64,000 nucleotides of DNA from Bacteroidales bacterium UBA5197 (lineage in GTDB: Bacteria > Bacteroidota > Bacteroidia > Bacteroidales > Lentimicrobiaceae). Under the pieces are notes generated by a model that saw only the letters and a program-made list of their open reading frames with translations, was not told the DNA's origin and ran no database searches. The translations under genes were made by a program, and so were the position numbers. Where the stretch lies: the NCBI GenBank assembly GCA_002412885.1, contig DHVX01000033.1, positions 122,019-186,018 of the forward strand, written 5' to 3'. Every line of letters begins with the position of its first letter. Position 1 is the first letter of the stretch. This document shows, piece by piece, positions 1 to 8,415 of the stretch.

Positions 1-197
1 TTTTTACCACTTTTTACCACTACTGTTAATAACTTTTTGCAGAAATGGTGTTTTATATATCCGATTCAGTGATTTAACATGTTGAAAATGAGTGTTATAA
101 AATCATTTTGGGTTATTATTGTTTTCTAACCTTTGGCGAATTATGATGACTTTTTCTTGATTTTTTAAGTCGCCGGTAAATCAATTATCGAATTTTG

Positions 198-205
198 TAA
201 ATTTG
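198..205 (+). promoter_or_regulatory. putative promoter -7 box for the acyltransferase pair
   Basis: TAAATTTG is an exact match to the Bacteroidota -7 consensus TAnnTTTG, 35 bases before the ATG at 241. No TTTG is seen at the expected -33 distance, so this rests on one box. Confidence 0.4.
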
Positions 206-240
206 TTAAAAATTCAGGAACACAATTTTACACCTGAAAC

Positions 241-1107
241 ATGGAAGTAAACGAGACCGTACCCGAGGGGGAATATATCAGATTCATTGATCTTGATAAA
301 GTTATAGAAGGCAAGAGTCCTCGTTTACGTAGGAACCTGCCTGGGTTTTTGCTGAGATATCTCAAAAGAATAGTCCATCAGGATGAGTTGAATAAGGCAC
401 TGAATAAGCATAAGGATAAGTATGGACTTGAGTTTTTTGAAGTAATTCTAAATGATTTTGGAGTCAATATTGCTGTCAAAGGCGAAGAAAATCTTCTGAA
501 ATCGGAGCGGTTTGTCGTGGTTGCAAATCATCCTTTGGGAGGACTTGATGGAATCGCACTTATGCAGGCTGTTGGCAGAATCAGACCCGATATTGTCTCT
601 CCGGCAAATGATTTTCTGATGCATTTGCCCAACCTGCGTTCACTGTTTATTCCTGTAAATAAGCATGGCTCAAATGCCACAAACATTGCTGTTTTCAACG
701 AAACATTCGCCTCTGACAAAACAATAGTTTATTTTCCTGCAGGTTTGTGTTCACGCAAAACAGGCGGCGAAATTCTTGACCTGGAATGGAAAAAGACTTT
801 TCTGAGCAAAGCCAGAGCGTATAACCGCGATATTCTTCCGGTGCATATCAGTGGGCGTAATTCAGGTTTCTTTTATAACTTAGCCAACTTCCGCAAATGG
901 TTAGGACTGAAAGCAAACATTGAAATGCTCTTTCTTGTGGATGAAATGTTTAAACAAAAAAACAAAGACATCGTCATTACATTTGGGAAACCAGTTGAAT
1001 TAAGCACTTTCACCAAAAAGCACAGCGACCAGAAATGGGCTGAACTTTTGAGATCGCACGTTTACAAATTGGAAAAGGATCCGGATTTAATCTTTAATGC
1101 AGACTAA
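241..1107 (+). CDS. PlsC/hemolysin-type O-acyltransferase, GlsA/OlsA-like
   Basis: A 288-residue lysophospholipid-acyltransferase-type protein. Residues 93-108 carry the acyltransferase block I (VVANHPLGGLDG), with His97 and Asp103 as the presumed catalytic pair. The spacing is HX5D rather than the usual HX4D, a variant I associate with the hemolysin-type branch. A PAGLCSRK stretch near residue 166 fits the substrate-binding block. No signal peptide; probably a peripheral inner-membrane enzyme. It overlaps the next gene by 11 bases, and that gene looks like an N-acyltransferase. This O-acyl/N-acyl pairing is what makes glycine lipids in Bacteroides (GlsA/GlsB) and ornithine lipids elsewhere (OlsA/OlsB). 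The inferred role is therefore the second, O-acylating step of an amino-lipid pathway; a plain 1-acylglycerol-phosphate acyltransferase is the alternative. Confidence 0.8.
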   Translation: MEVNETVPEGEYIRFIDLDKVIEGKSPRLRRNLPGFLLRYLKRIVHQDELNKALNKHKDKYGLEFFEVILNDFGVNIAVKGEENLLKSERFVVVANHPLGGLDGIALMQAVGRIRPDIVSPANDFLMHLPNLRSLFIPVNKHGSNATNIAVFNETFASDKTIVYFPAGLCSRKTGGEILDLEWKKTFLSKARAYNRDILPVHISGRNSGFFYNLANFRKWLGLKANIEMLFLVDEMFKQKNKDIVITFGKPVELSTFTKKHSDQKWAELLRSHVYKLEKDPDLIFNAD

Positions 1108-2053
1108 AAAATCTATGAGCCAGAAAATGGAACAGATCATTCCTCCGGTTGACCGGGAGGCAATTGAGTCAGAACTTACCAGCGACAAACTAATCCGGAG
1201 AACCAACGCCGGAAACAATCTCATATACATTCTCAATCACCATAATTCACCCAATGTTGTGCGTGAAATTGGCCGGTTGCGCGAAATAACCTTTCGTGAT
1301 GCCGGTGGTGGAACGGGTCTTTCTATCGACCTTGACCATTATGATACCTGCGAAAATCCGTTCGAACAACTGATTGTTTGGAATCCGGTTGACAAAGAAA
1401 TTATCGGAGGGTACAGATATTTGCACTGTAAAACCCTTACAAAAGGTGAAGACGGGGAATACCACACGCCAACCTTCAAACTGTTTCACTATTCCGACAA
1501 ATTTGTTGAAGAATATCTGCCCTATACCATTGAACTGGGACGATCTTTTGTTCAGCCTGCATATCAGCCGGTTAACAATATCCGTAAAGGAATGTATTCG
1601 CTTGATAATATATGGGACGGACTTGGAGCATTGGTTCATATTTATCCGGATGCAAAGTATTTCTTCGGGAAGATTACCATGTATCCTGATTACAATACCA
1701 GAGCCCGCGATCTTATCCTTTGGTTTATGAAGAGATATTTTGCTGATCACGATAAGTTGGTTTATCCGATAGTTCCGCTTGTGCTCAAAACCGATGAAAC
1801 TGAACTTGAACAGGCTTTTCCCAATGGAATTTACGAGAAAGATTATAAACTGCTGATTCAGCAGGTGCGTTCTTTGGGTGAAAACATTCCGCCATTGGTC
1901 AATGCATATATGAACCTGTCTTCCACAATGAAGTTTTTCGGCACATCGCTCAATGATGATTTTGGGGAGGTTGAAGAGTCGGGAATTATTGTAACCATTG
2001 CCGATATTTACGAAATTAAGATTGAACGACACCTAACAATATCCGAAAGGTAA
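1097..2053 (+). CDS. GNAT-fold N-acyltransferase, GlsB/OlsB-like
   Basis: A 318-residue protein of the hemolysin/OlsB type (Acetyltransf_5, GNAT fold). Recognisable parts are the central strand IIGGYRYL, the ELGRSFVQPAYQP segment and the SLDNIWDGLGALV helix, which in this family bind acyl donor. Known relatives transfer a 3-hydroxyacyl chain from acyl-ACP to the amino group of glycine or ornithine, the first step of amino-lipid synthesis. The ATG at 1097 overlaps the preceding acyltransferase; in-frame ATGs at 1115 and 1127 are possible alternatives. engB begins two bases after the stop, so the three genes probably share a transcript. The amino acid used cannot be told from sequence; glycine is the inference from the phylum. 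Confidence 0.78.
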   Translation: MQTKKSMSQKMEQIIPPVDREAIESELTSDKLIRRTNAGNNLIYILNHHNSPNVVREIGRLREITFRDAGGGTGLSIDLDHYDTCENPFEQLIVWNPVDKEIIGGYRYLHCKTLTKGEDGEYHTPTFKLFHYSDKFVEEYLPYTIELGRSFVQPAYQPVNNIRKGMYSLDNIWDGLGALVHIYPDAKYFFGKITMYPDYNTRARDLILWFMKRYFADHDKLVYPIVPLVLKTDETELEQAFPNGIYEKDYKLLIQQVRSLGENIPPLVNAYMNLSSTMKFFGTSLNDDFGEVEESGIIVTIADIYEIKIERHLTISER

Positions 2054-2055
2054 TC

Positions 2056-2676
2056 ATGATCATACGAAATGCTGATTTTCTGGTTAGCAACCCCGATCCG
2101 TCGAAATGTCCGGCCCCCGACAAACCTGAGTATGCATTTATCGGAAGGTCAAATGTAGGCAAATCGTCGTTGATCAATATGTTGCTTGGTCGGCGAAATC
2201 TGGCAAAAACTTCTTCTACACCGGGAAAAACAAGACTCATCAACCATTTCATTGTCAACAATGATTGGTATCTGGTCGATCTTCCGGGATACGGTTATGC
2301 CAAAATATCGAAAAAGGAAAGAGAAAAATGGGAGGGGATGATACGTACTTATCTTACCCGCAGAGAAAGTCTGGTGAATACTTTTATACTTATTGACTCA
2401 CGCATTGAACCCAAAAAATCGGATATTGATTTTATCGATTGGTTTGGCGAAGCTCAACTGCCATTTGCATTGATTTTTACCAAGACCGATAAACTCACGT
2501 CAAATACAATGGCATCAAACATTGCAGCGTTTAAAGCCAAGCTTTCTGAAACCTGGGACGAGTTGCCAACCATGTTTCTGAGTTCTGCTGAAAATGGTCT
2601 GGGAAGAGACAGTATTCTTGATTTTATTGAAGAGAACAATACTGCCTATCAGGAATTTTTGGAACAAGGAAACTAA
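2056..2676 (+). CDS. engB: ribosome biogenesis GTPase EngB (YsxC/YihA)
   Basis: A 206-residue small GTPase of the EngB family, full length. The G1 loop GRSNVGKSS is at residues 30-38, the G3 motif DLPGYGYA starts at 75, and the G4 motif TKTDK is at 142-146. EngB acts in the cytoplasm in late assembly of the 50S ribosomal subunit and is usually essential. It starts 2 bases after the upstream N-acyltransferase, so it is likely cotranscribed. Its last codons overlap by 4 bases the stop of the convergent helicase gene, leaving no room for a terminator between them. Confidence 0.96.
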   Translation: MIIRNADFLVSNPDPSKCPAPDKPEYAFIGRSNVGKSSLINMLLGRRNLAKTSSTPGKTRLINHFIVNNDWYLVDLPGYGYAKISKKEREKWEGMIRTYLTRRESLVNTFILIDSRIEPKKSDIDFIDWFGEAQLPFALIFTKTDKLTSNTMASNIAAFKAKLSETWDELPTMFLSSAENGLGRDSILDFIEENNTAYQEFLEQGN

Positions 2677-5231
2677 GCATTTTCCTCTTTCACCTCCTCT
2701 ATTAATCCCTTAAAAAAGAGCGAATTAAGAACAATTTTTATTTCGCTGAACGTAATCTGATCTCCGAGTGCAGCTTTTGCAGCACCAAGTTTCGGATTTT
2801 TCGAGTCGGTGAAATATTTGGTAATCAACTCAATTTTTTGCGGTTCAACCAATCCGGCAGGCTCAATTTCACCTCTTTTTACAAACATTGCCAGATGGCC
2901 TTCAATGGTGCTGATGGCCATGTTCCTTGCTGCTGCAATTTCGGACACACTCATGCCCTCGCGAAACATTTTCAGGCTTAATTCGAAGCTTTGACCTTTA
3001 ACCGGTTTTACTGATTTTGAGGATTTGCTTTCTAACTCATCATCTGCTTCAGAAGTTGTCAGATCAGGCTTCCGGCCGGTGTGTTCAGCAATTATGTTTA
3101 AAATTTCACTGCCAAAAGCAGCAGCTTTTACTTTGCCAATTCCAGCGATTTTTTTCAAATCAGCCATATTGTGAGGTAAATCAGAGGTTAAGGCTTTGAT
3201 GGTTTTTACAGGCAAAACATGATAGGACGGAACGCCCATTTCATCAGCCATCTGATCGCGCCAGTTTTTAATCAGATCGTACAGCTTCTTTTCTGAGTTA
3301 CCCGAAAAAGGCGAAATTTTTGCCGGTTTGGATTCAAAAACCGGTTCAAAAATGGAAGAAATTGCCCTGACTTTCAGATATTGAATGGTGCGAAATCCAT
3401 CTTTACACGCATTAAGACATGACAACCTCACCCAGGCTTCCTGATTCATGCGGTCGATGGTGTCATTTACCTGCTTCCGCAATGCCCGGTTATCAGTTTC
3501 AGGTTCAATTTTTTGTTTGAAAAAGATTTCTTTCAACCTTGGATGAAAATACGTGCAGGCTTTTTGTATGCGTTCCTGCAAAGTCTGGTTGACTTCAATA
3601 TCTTCATTATTGATAAATAGCTGCAGGAGTTGCCGCTGAAATTTCTGAGCAACTTCAACGATTTCGTTATGCAGCAGAGTGCCCTTTTTTTCTATGGAAT
3701 CAACAAATGGCTGATCAACTGAACCGGAATTTTCACTGATCAGTTTGAGGATCCGGCTCAGATATCGGTGTAAAACATCGAAATTGAACATCTCGCTGAC
3801 AAGTGATTGCTGAAACTGAATTTTGGCAAGGTTGAGCGAGTTCTCATCGGGCTGATTCTCTTCAATACGGCTGACAAATCCACCAACGGCAAAATCTGTT
3901 TTTACTGCTGTGCGGCTAATGGGAGAGCTGAGAACCAGCCCCTCAAGCGTTTTACACCGGCTTAAAGCCACATAAACCTGCCCGTGAGCGAATGCTGAAT
4001 TTGCATCAATCACAGCTTTCTCGAAAGTAAGCCCCTGACTTTTGTGTATGGTTATCGCCCAGGCTAGTTTAAGCGGGTATTGTGTAAAAGTACCCACTAT
4101 AGTTTCCTTTATTTCCTTGGATTCTTCATTTATTGAATACCGGCAATTATGCCAGGCGAGAGGCTCCACTTCAATCTCATCCTCATCATCCGGACATTTT
4201 ACAAAAAGCGTTTCATCCTCAATTCTTATGAGTTTACCAATTTTTCCATTGAAAAAGCGCTTTCCAACATCCGGATCATTCTTCACAAACATTACCTGTG
4301 CTCCGGTTTTTAGTTCCAGACTTAAGTCGGTAGGGTAGGCGTACTCGGGGAAATCGCCTTCTGTTTCAGCCTGAAATTTTAGAAGTTTTCCTTTGAGTCC
4401 GGCCAGCTTTTGCTGATTTATCTGTTGAGACTGATAATTGTGTGTGGTGAGGGTAATATATCCTTCGTTTTCAGGAATTTCAAAATTTCGGATGTACCTT
4501 TTATTCAACAACTCAATCGATTCATTATCAAGTTGATTGTCGCGTACTTTATTCAGCAGATCAATAAAATATTTGTCAGCCTGACGATAAACATGCTTTA
4601 GCTCAATGCTGACATATTTGCATTGCTGCAAAGCACGGCTACTGAAGAAATATACCGTTTCGTAATAATTTCTGAGCAATTGCCATTCTTCTTCCTTTGC
4701 AATCGGAGCCAGTTGCTGCAGGTCGCCGATCATTAGCAATTGCACACCACCAAAAGGCAGATGCCTGTTGCGGTAGCGACGAAGTACAGAATCGATGGCA
4801 TCGAGCAGATCGGCTCTTACCATACTTATCTCATCAATAACCAGCAGATCAAGACTTTTGATGATGTTGATCTTTGTCCGGTTAATTTTTTGCATCCGGG
4901 CTGCTGCTGTTTTCGCATTTTCCGAATCGAACTCATTGCCGGGCGTATTTGATTCGGGCAATTGAGGGCCAAATGGCAATTGAAAGAAGGAATGTATAGT
5001 AACCCCGCCTGCGTTAATAGCAGCGACTCCGGTGGGCGCAACCACAATCATGCGTTTATGGGTCATCGATCTTATTTTGCGCAGAAAAGTTGTTTTACCC
5101 GTGCCGGCTTTCCCGGTGAGAAAAATATGCGTATTTGTAAAACGAACGTAATCCGCAGCAAGTTTGAGCATATCATTGCCGCTAAAATCAATCGCATCCT
5201 CTGTTATTGTATGGTTTGGTTGTATTGTCAT
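2673..5231 (-). CDS. Pif1/RecD-like helicase with HRDC and HTH_40 C-terminus
   Basis: An 852-residue SF1B-type helicase. Walker A GKAGTGKTT is at about residues 40-48, followed by Walker B VIDEISM and the late motif with WAITIHKSQGLTF, as in Pif1/RecD2. The C-terminal third holds an HRDC-like domain (about 640-710) and a helix-turn-helix region resembling the HTH_40 domain of RecQ-type proteins. Probable role: DNA unwinding in repair or replication, perhaps at structured DNA. The reading frame is open up to 5273, but an excellent promoter lies at 5253-5285, so that earlier start would precede the transcript. The ATG at 5231 (MTIQPNH) is chosen. The gene converges on engB with a 4-base overlap. 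Confidence 0.85.
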   Translation of the reverse strand: MTIQPNHTITEDAIDFSGNDMLKLAADYVRFTNTHIFLTGKAGTGKTTFLRKIRSMTHKRMIVVAPTGVAAINAGGVTIHSFFQLPFGPQLPESNTPGNEFDSENAKTAAARMQKINRTKINIIKSLDLLVIDEISMVRADLLDAIDSVLRRYRNRHLPFGGVQLLMIGDLQQLAPIAKEEEWQLLRNYYETVYFFSSRALQQCKYVSIELKHVYRQADKYFIDLLNKVRDNQLDNESIELLNKRYIRNFEIPENEGYITLTTHNYQSQQINQQKLAGLKGKLLKFQAETEGDFPEYAYPTDLSLELKTGAQVMFVKNDPDVGKRFFNGKIGKLIRIEDETLFVKCPDDEDEIEVEPLAWHNCRYSINEESKEIKETIVGTFTQYPLKLAWAITIHKSQGLTFEKAVIDANSAFAHGQVYVALSRCKTLEGLVLSSPISRTAVKTDFAVGGFVSRIEENQPDENSLNLAKIQFQQSLVSEMFNFDVLHRYLSRILKLISENSGSVDQPFVDSIEKKGTLLHNEIVEVAQKFQRQLLQLFINNEDIEVNQTLQERIQKACTYFHPRLKEIFFKQKIEPETDNRALRKQVNDTIDRMNQEAWVRLSCLNACKDGFRTIQYLKVRAISSIFEPVFESKPAKISPFSGNSEKKLYDLIKNWRDQMADEMGVPSYHVLPVKTIKALTSDLPHNMADLKKIAGIGKVKAAAFGSEILNIIAEHTGRKPDLTTSEADDELESKSSKSVKPVKGQSFELSLKMFREGMSVSEIAAARNMAISTIEGHLAMFVKRGEIEPAGLVEPQKIELITKYFTDSKNPKLGAAKAALGDQITFSEIKIVLNSLFFKGLIEEVKEENA

Positions 5232-5252
5232 TATAAAATCAGATATATTGGT

Positions 5253-5285
5253 CAAATGTAATGATTTTGCCAATAGCGTTACAAA
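5253..5285 (-). promoter_or_regulatory. promoter of the Pif1-like helicase gene
   Basis: On the minus strand TTTG, 21 bases, then TACATTTG. Both elements match the Bacteroidota consensus with ideal spacing. It lies just upstream of the ATG at 5231 and decides that start over the longer frame. Confidence 0.7.
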
Positions 5286-5342
5286 AAAATAATAAGCTTA
5301 AGAAAAGCCCTTTCCATTCGCAGTATCCGCAGGCATCTGACA

Positions 5343-5374
5343 ATAAAAAAAGCGGAGCATTACTGCCCCGCTTT
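5343..5374 (-). terminator. intrinsic terminator after the biotin carrier gene
   Basis: Read on the minus strand: a 10-bp stem (AAAGCGGGGC with GCTCCGCTTT, one G-T pair), a 6-base loop and a T run. It begins about 20 bases after the biotin carrier stop and ends the carboxyltransferase-biotin carrier transcript. Confidence 0.85.
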
Positions 5375-5392
5375 CCTTGAATAATATTGAAA

Positions 5393-5719
5393 TCAGTTCA
5401 TTTCTACCAGCAAAACGCTTTTCGAAACAAGGTCTCCTGATTTTACATTAATTTTTGTTACGATACCATCAACAGGAGCTGTAATGTTGTTCACCATTTT
5501 CATGGCTTCCAATTCAAGTAACTGGGCTCCTTTTTTAACCTTGGCTCCTTCTTTTACGAACACTTTACGAACAGTGCCCGGGATAAAAGAGTAAACTTTG
5601 TTAAAATTGATAGGCTCATAAGACTTACGCGCCATAAATTTTTTGGTGAGCGTAGTCTTGTATTTGATGTTGTCGATAATTATTGTTTTAAATACCGGCG
5701 TTTCTTTGTTTTCTTCCAT
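5393..5719 (-). CDS. biotin carboxyl carrier subunit (biotin/lipoyl attachment domain)
   Basis: A 108-residue protein whose last 70 residues form a biotinyl domain. The biotinylation motif EAMKMVN is present, with the Lys as the biotin attachment site, followed by PVDGIVTKINVKSGD. It is the swinging-arm subunit of an acyl-CoA carboxylase or decarboxylase. It starts 9 bases after the carboxyltransferase gene, so the two make one operon and probably one complex. Two uses are possible: propionyl-CoA carboxylase or sodium-pumping methylmalonyl-CoA decarboxylase. No membrane or biotin-carboxylase subunit is nearby to decide. The birA ligase at 41.2 kb would attach the biotin. Confidence 0.88.
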   Translation of the reverse strand: MEENKETPVFKTIIIDNIKYKTTLTKKFMARKSYEPINFNKVYSFIPGTVRKVFVKEGAKVKKGAQLLELEAMKMVNNITAPVDGIVTKINVKSGDLVSKSVLLVEMN

Positions 5720-5728
5720 AGCGATGAA

Positions 5729-7276
5729 TTAAAACGGTGGAATTCCATGTTTTTTAATCGGGCGGACCTCAACTTTTTCTGCAGATATTTCCAGTGCGTG
5801 AATGAGCATACTTCGTGTTTCGGCAGGTTCAATTACTGCATCAACATAGCCATAAGCTGCTGCCACATAAGGATTGGCGAATTTCTCCTTGTATTCCTTG
5901 ATTTTGAGTTTGCGCATTTCTTCAGGATTTTCGGCATTTTTGATTTCATTTCTGAAGATAATATTGGCAGCACCTTCCGGACCCATAACTGCGATTTCAG
6001 CGGTTGGCCAGGCAAAAACAAAGTCGGCTCTGAGGTGACTTGAACACATAGCAATGTATCCTCCACCATAAGCTTTGCGCAGAATTACGGTCATTTTGGG
6101 AACTGTAGCTTCCGAGTATGCATACAGAACTTTGGCACCGTGTCTGATAACTCCGGCATGTTCCTGATCTACACCCGGAAGATATCCCGGAAGGTCAACC
6201 AAAGTAACCAGAGGCACATTAAATGCATCGCAATAGCGGATAAAACGAGCAGCTTTATCAGATGAGTCAACATCGAGCACGCCGGCCAGAACCAGAGGCT
6301 GATTGGCAACGAAACCTACGCTGTTTCCGTTCAAACGGGCAAACCCGATTACGATATTTGCTGCAAACATTGCCTGAACTTCAAAGAACTCCGAGTCATC
6401 AACAATTGATCTGATTATATCCTTTACATCATAAGGCTGACGTGGATTGGTAGGAAAAATGCTGTCGATGTTGTAGGTACGGGTGCGGGGTGGTTTTTTG
6501 GGGAAAGCTTCGGCTTTTTTAATGTTGTTCCAAGGAATGAAACTACAAAGGGTTTTGATCTGCTCGAAACATTCCTGCTCGCTTAATGCGAAAAAGTGCG
6601 CATTTCCGGTAATTTCACTCTGAACACGGGCACCGCCCAGCTCTTCCATTGAAATTTCCTCGCCCAAAACTGTTTTGATAACTTCGGGGCCGGTAATAAA
6701 CATTTTCGAAATCTTATCGACAACAAAAACGAAATCGGTAAGGGCAGGTGAGTAAACAGCACCTCCGGCACAAGGGCCAAGGATTACACTGATTTGAGGA
6801 ATAACGCCCGAAGCCTGGGTGTTACGGTAGAATATCTCACCATACCCGGCAAGCGAATTTACCCCCTCTTGAATTCGGGCCCCACCAGAGTCGTTAATTC
6901 CTATAATAGGAACCTTCAGCTTCATGGCGTGATCCATAATTTTGGTGATCTTTTTGGCGTGCATCCAGCCAAGCGAGCCACCGGCCACAGTAAAGTCCTG
7001 GGCGTAGATACATACCGGGTACCCATTTATGGTACCAGTTCCGGTAATAACTCCATCACCAGGCAAGTACTTGTCGCCCATGTTGAAGTCTTTACCCGCA
7101 TGTTCTACAAACAGGTCGTACTCGTGAAACGATTTGGGGTCAACCAGTGCGATGATTCGCTCACGGGCGGTCATTTTTCCCGTGGCTTTTTGCTTATCAA
7201 TTGCTACCTGGCCACCACCCATCAACGCATCACGCATCCTCTTTTTGAGGTCTGATGTTTTTTTGGTTAATGACAT
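5729..7276 (-). CDS. acyl-CoA carboxylase carboxyltransferase (propionyl-/methylmalonyl-CoA type)
   Basis: A 515-residue carboxyltransferase of the PCC-beta/MmdA family, full length. Family motifs include GGARIQEGV, GPCAGGAVYSPAL and DLPGYLPGVDQEHAGVI, with RKAYGGGYIAM, covering the N and C crotonase-fold halves that bind the acyl-CoA and biotin. It moves CO2 between biotin and propionyl-/methylmalonyl-CoA, linking succinate and propionate metabolism. The frame is open to 7354, but a TACCTTTG box at 7343-7350 puts the transcript start near 7337; the ATG at 7276 (MSLTKKTSDL) also fits the family's usual length. The leader contains two small hairpins. The biotin carrier follows 9 bases downstream. 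Confidence 0.92.
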   Translation of the reverse strand: MSLTKKTSDLKKRMRDALMGGGQVAIDKQKATGKMTARERIIALVDPKSFHEYDLFVEHAGKDFNMGDKYLPGDGVITGTGTINGYPVCIYAQDFTVAGGSLGWMHAKKITKIMDHAMKLKVPIIGINDSGGARIQEGVNSLAGYGEIFYRNTQASGVIPQISVILGPCAGGAVYSPALTDFVFVVDKISKMFITGPEVIKTVLGEEISMEELGGARVQSEITGNAHFFALSEQECFEQIKTLCSFIPWNNIKKAEAFPKKPPRTRTYNIDSIFPTNPRQPYDVKDIIRSIVDDSEFFEVQAMFAANIVIGFARLNGNSVGFVANQPLVLAGVLDVDSSDKAARFIRYCDAFNVPLVTLVDLPGYLPGVDQEHAGVIRHGAKVLYAYSEATVPKMTVILRKAYGGGYIAMCSSHLRADFVFAWPTAEIAVMGPEGAANIIFRNEIKNAENPEEMRKLKIKEYKEKFANPYVAAAYGYVDAVIEPAETRSMLIHALEISAEKVEVRPIKKHGIPPF

Positions 7277-7342
7277 ATCCGAAGATTTAGATAATGTTCC
7301 TTTTGTATCCCTGATACCGGCCTCGGTTGCCGGCAAAGCATA

Positions 7343-7350
7343 CAAAGGTA
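7343..7350 (-). promoter_or_regulatory. promoter -7 box of the carboxyltransferase operon
   Basis: Minus strand TACCTTTG matches TAnnTTTG. A TTTG lies 17 bases upstream, slightly shorter than usual. The expected leader is about 60 bases and begins with a GCCGG/CCGGC hairpin followed by a GTATC-AGG-GATAC hairpin. Confidence 0.5.
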
Positions 7351-7656
7351 ACACTTAATTTAAAATTCAAACCAACGGTTAGGATAATTTACTGACATGA
7401 ATTGGTCAGGAAATTACGCAAAAATCAGAAATCCAGTATGATAATGAGGAGAGCGTGTGTATTTTCTACTTTACCGCAATCGATTGAAACTGTGAAATTG
7501 TGAATAACTTTTCATATTAACCATCATATTAGGGTCAATTTAGTTTCGCTATTTTTATAAATGGAAACAGAAAACTGACTTTTGACCCGACATATTTTAT
7601 TTATACAACACGGAATTAAGCAAAAAAGCCGGCTCTTTTCCTTATTCATTAATTTT

Positions 7657-7664
7657 TATCTTTG
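7657..7664 (+). promoter_or_regulatory. putative promoter -7 box of the YjbR-like gene
   Basis: TATCTTTG matches TAnnTTTG, 50 bases before the ATG at 7715. No clear -33 element. Confidence 0.42.
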
Positions 7665-7714
7665 TGCTTTGCTGCCGCCATATCGCCGGTGGGTAATCTT
7701 AGTCAGCCCAGCAT

Positions 7715-8041
7715 ATGAACATTGAAGAACTCCGTTATTATTGTCTCTCTCTGCCGGAGGTAAGTGAGCATTTCCCTTTTGATGAGACTACCCTTGTTTT
7801 TAAAGTGAATAACAAGATGTTCGCCCTAACTGATCTGGAAGGGCCTTTGTCGGTTAATCTGAAATGCGACCCCGAACTTTCAATCGAACTTCGTGAACAA
7901 TACCCCGCGGTTAAGCCGGGGTATCACATGAATAAAAAACATTGGAATACCGTGGAGATTGATGGTTCAATTTCTGATACCATACTAAAGAAATGGATTG
8001 AAATGTCGTACGGGCTTATTGCTATGAAAAAAGGTAAATAG
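7715..8041 (+). CDS. MmcQ/YjbR family protein
   Basis: A 108-residue protein of the MmcQ/YjbR family: LRYYCLSLPEVSEHFPF at the N-terminus, a strand pair with KMFALTDLEG, and the HMNKKHWNTVEIDG segment typical of the family. Members have a CyaY-like alpha/beta fold and are described as DNA-binding by annotation, but no firm molecular role is known. It stands alone on the plus strand between divergent and convergent neighbours, so context adds nothing. Confidence 0.85.
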   Translation: MNIEELRYYCLSLPEVSEHFPFDETTLVFKVNNKMFALTDLEGPLSVNLKCDPELSIELREQYPAVKPGYHMNKKHWNTVEIDGSISDTILKKWIEMSYGLIAMKKGK

Positions 8042-8055
8042 GGAGACTACCCTGA

Positions 8056-8325
8056 TTACTTTTCTTCATTTTCGGAGAGTGGAGTCTTCTCCTTCAATTT
8101 GAAAATATCGGCCAACAGGTATCCCATTAAGCCTCCCCAAAGCATGCTCATGTATGGATTTGAAGTGATCGCACAGCCACCGGAATTGCAACCTACCAAA
8201 CGGTAATATAAATATCCTCCAAAAATACCCGCCAATAGTCCGGCCAGATTTTTCAGGGTATTACGGGAGGTTAACCAGATTTTTACATTGGAAATAAGAT
8301 CATTGCTATGATTTGATGCTGTCAT
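8056..8325 (-). CDS. small membrane protein, DUF6132-like
   Basis: An 89-residue protein with two hydrophobic segments separated by a Cys-bearing turn. The stretch GGYLYYRLVGCNSGGCAIT followed by SNPYMSMLWGG resembles the DUF6132 family of Bacteroidota, whose function is unknown. The two cysteines between the membrane segments are conserved in that family as I know it. The frame is open to 8394, which would add a further hydrophobic stretch; the ATG at 8325 (MTASNHSN) gives the family-like protein. It follows mutS2 and may be its cotranscribed last gene. Confidence 0.65.
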   Translation of the reverse strand: MTASNHSNDLISNVKIWLTSRNTLKNLAGLLAGIFGGYLYYRLVGCNSGGCAITSNPYMSMLWGGLMGYLLADIFKLKEKTPLSENEEK

Positions 8326-8415
8326 GTTTCGAGGTTTAATATTCAGGTTCCTGCATATCAACAATAATGCCATGCTAAGGTTCAGTAGAAACATGGGAAA
8401 CGGTTATCCTTCCTT

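Larger units (their letters stand above)
7277..7714. other. intergenic region between divergent carboxyltransferase and YjbR-like genes
   Basis: Besides the two promoter boxes listed separately, it holds an imperfect palindrome at 7532-7588 (GGGTCAA and TTGACCC ends, AGTTT/AAACT inside, AT-rich centre). It could be an operator or a degenerate repeat. I see no gene or RNA. Confidence 0.4.

Noticed and set aside
1..20. Tandem TTTTTACCAC x2 at the window start
   Set aside because: Only two short copies at the very edge; too little to call a repeat element.
1247..2032. 261-codon open frame antisense to the N-acyltransferase
   Set aside because: It lies wholly opposite a gene with clear family motifs; its translation has no domain or signal.
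6794..7255. 153-codon open frame antisense to the carboxyltransferase
   Set aside because: Shadow frame over a conserved catalytic domain.
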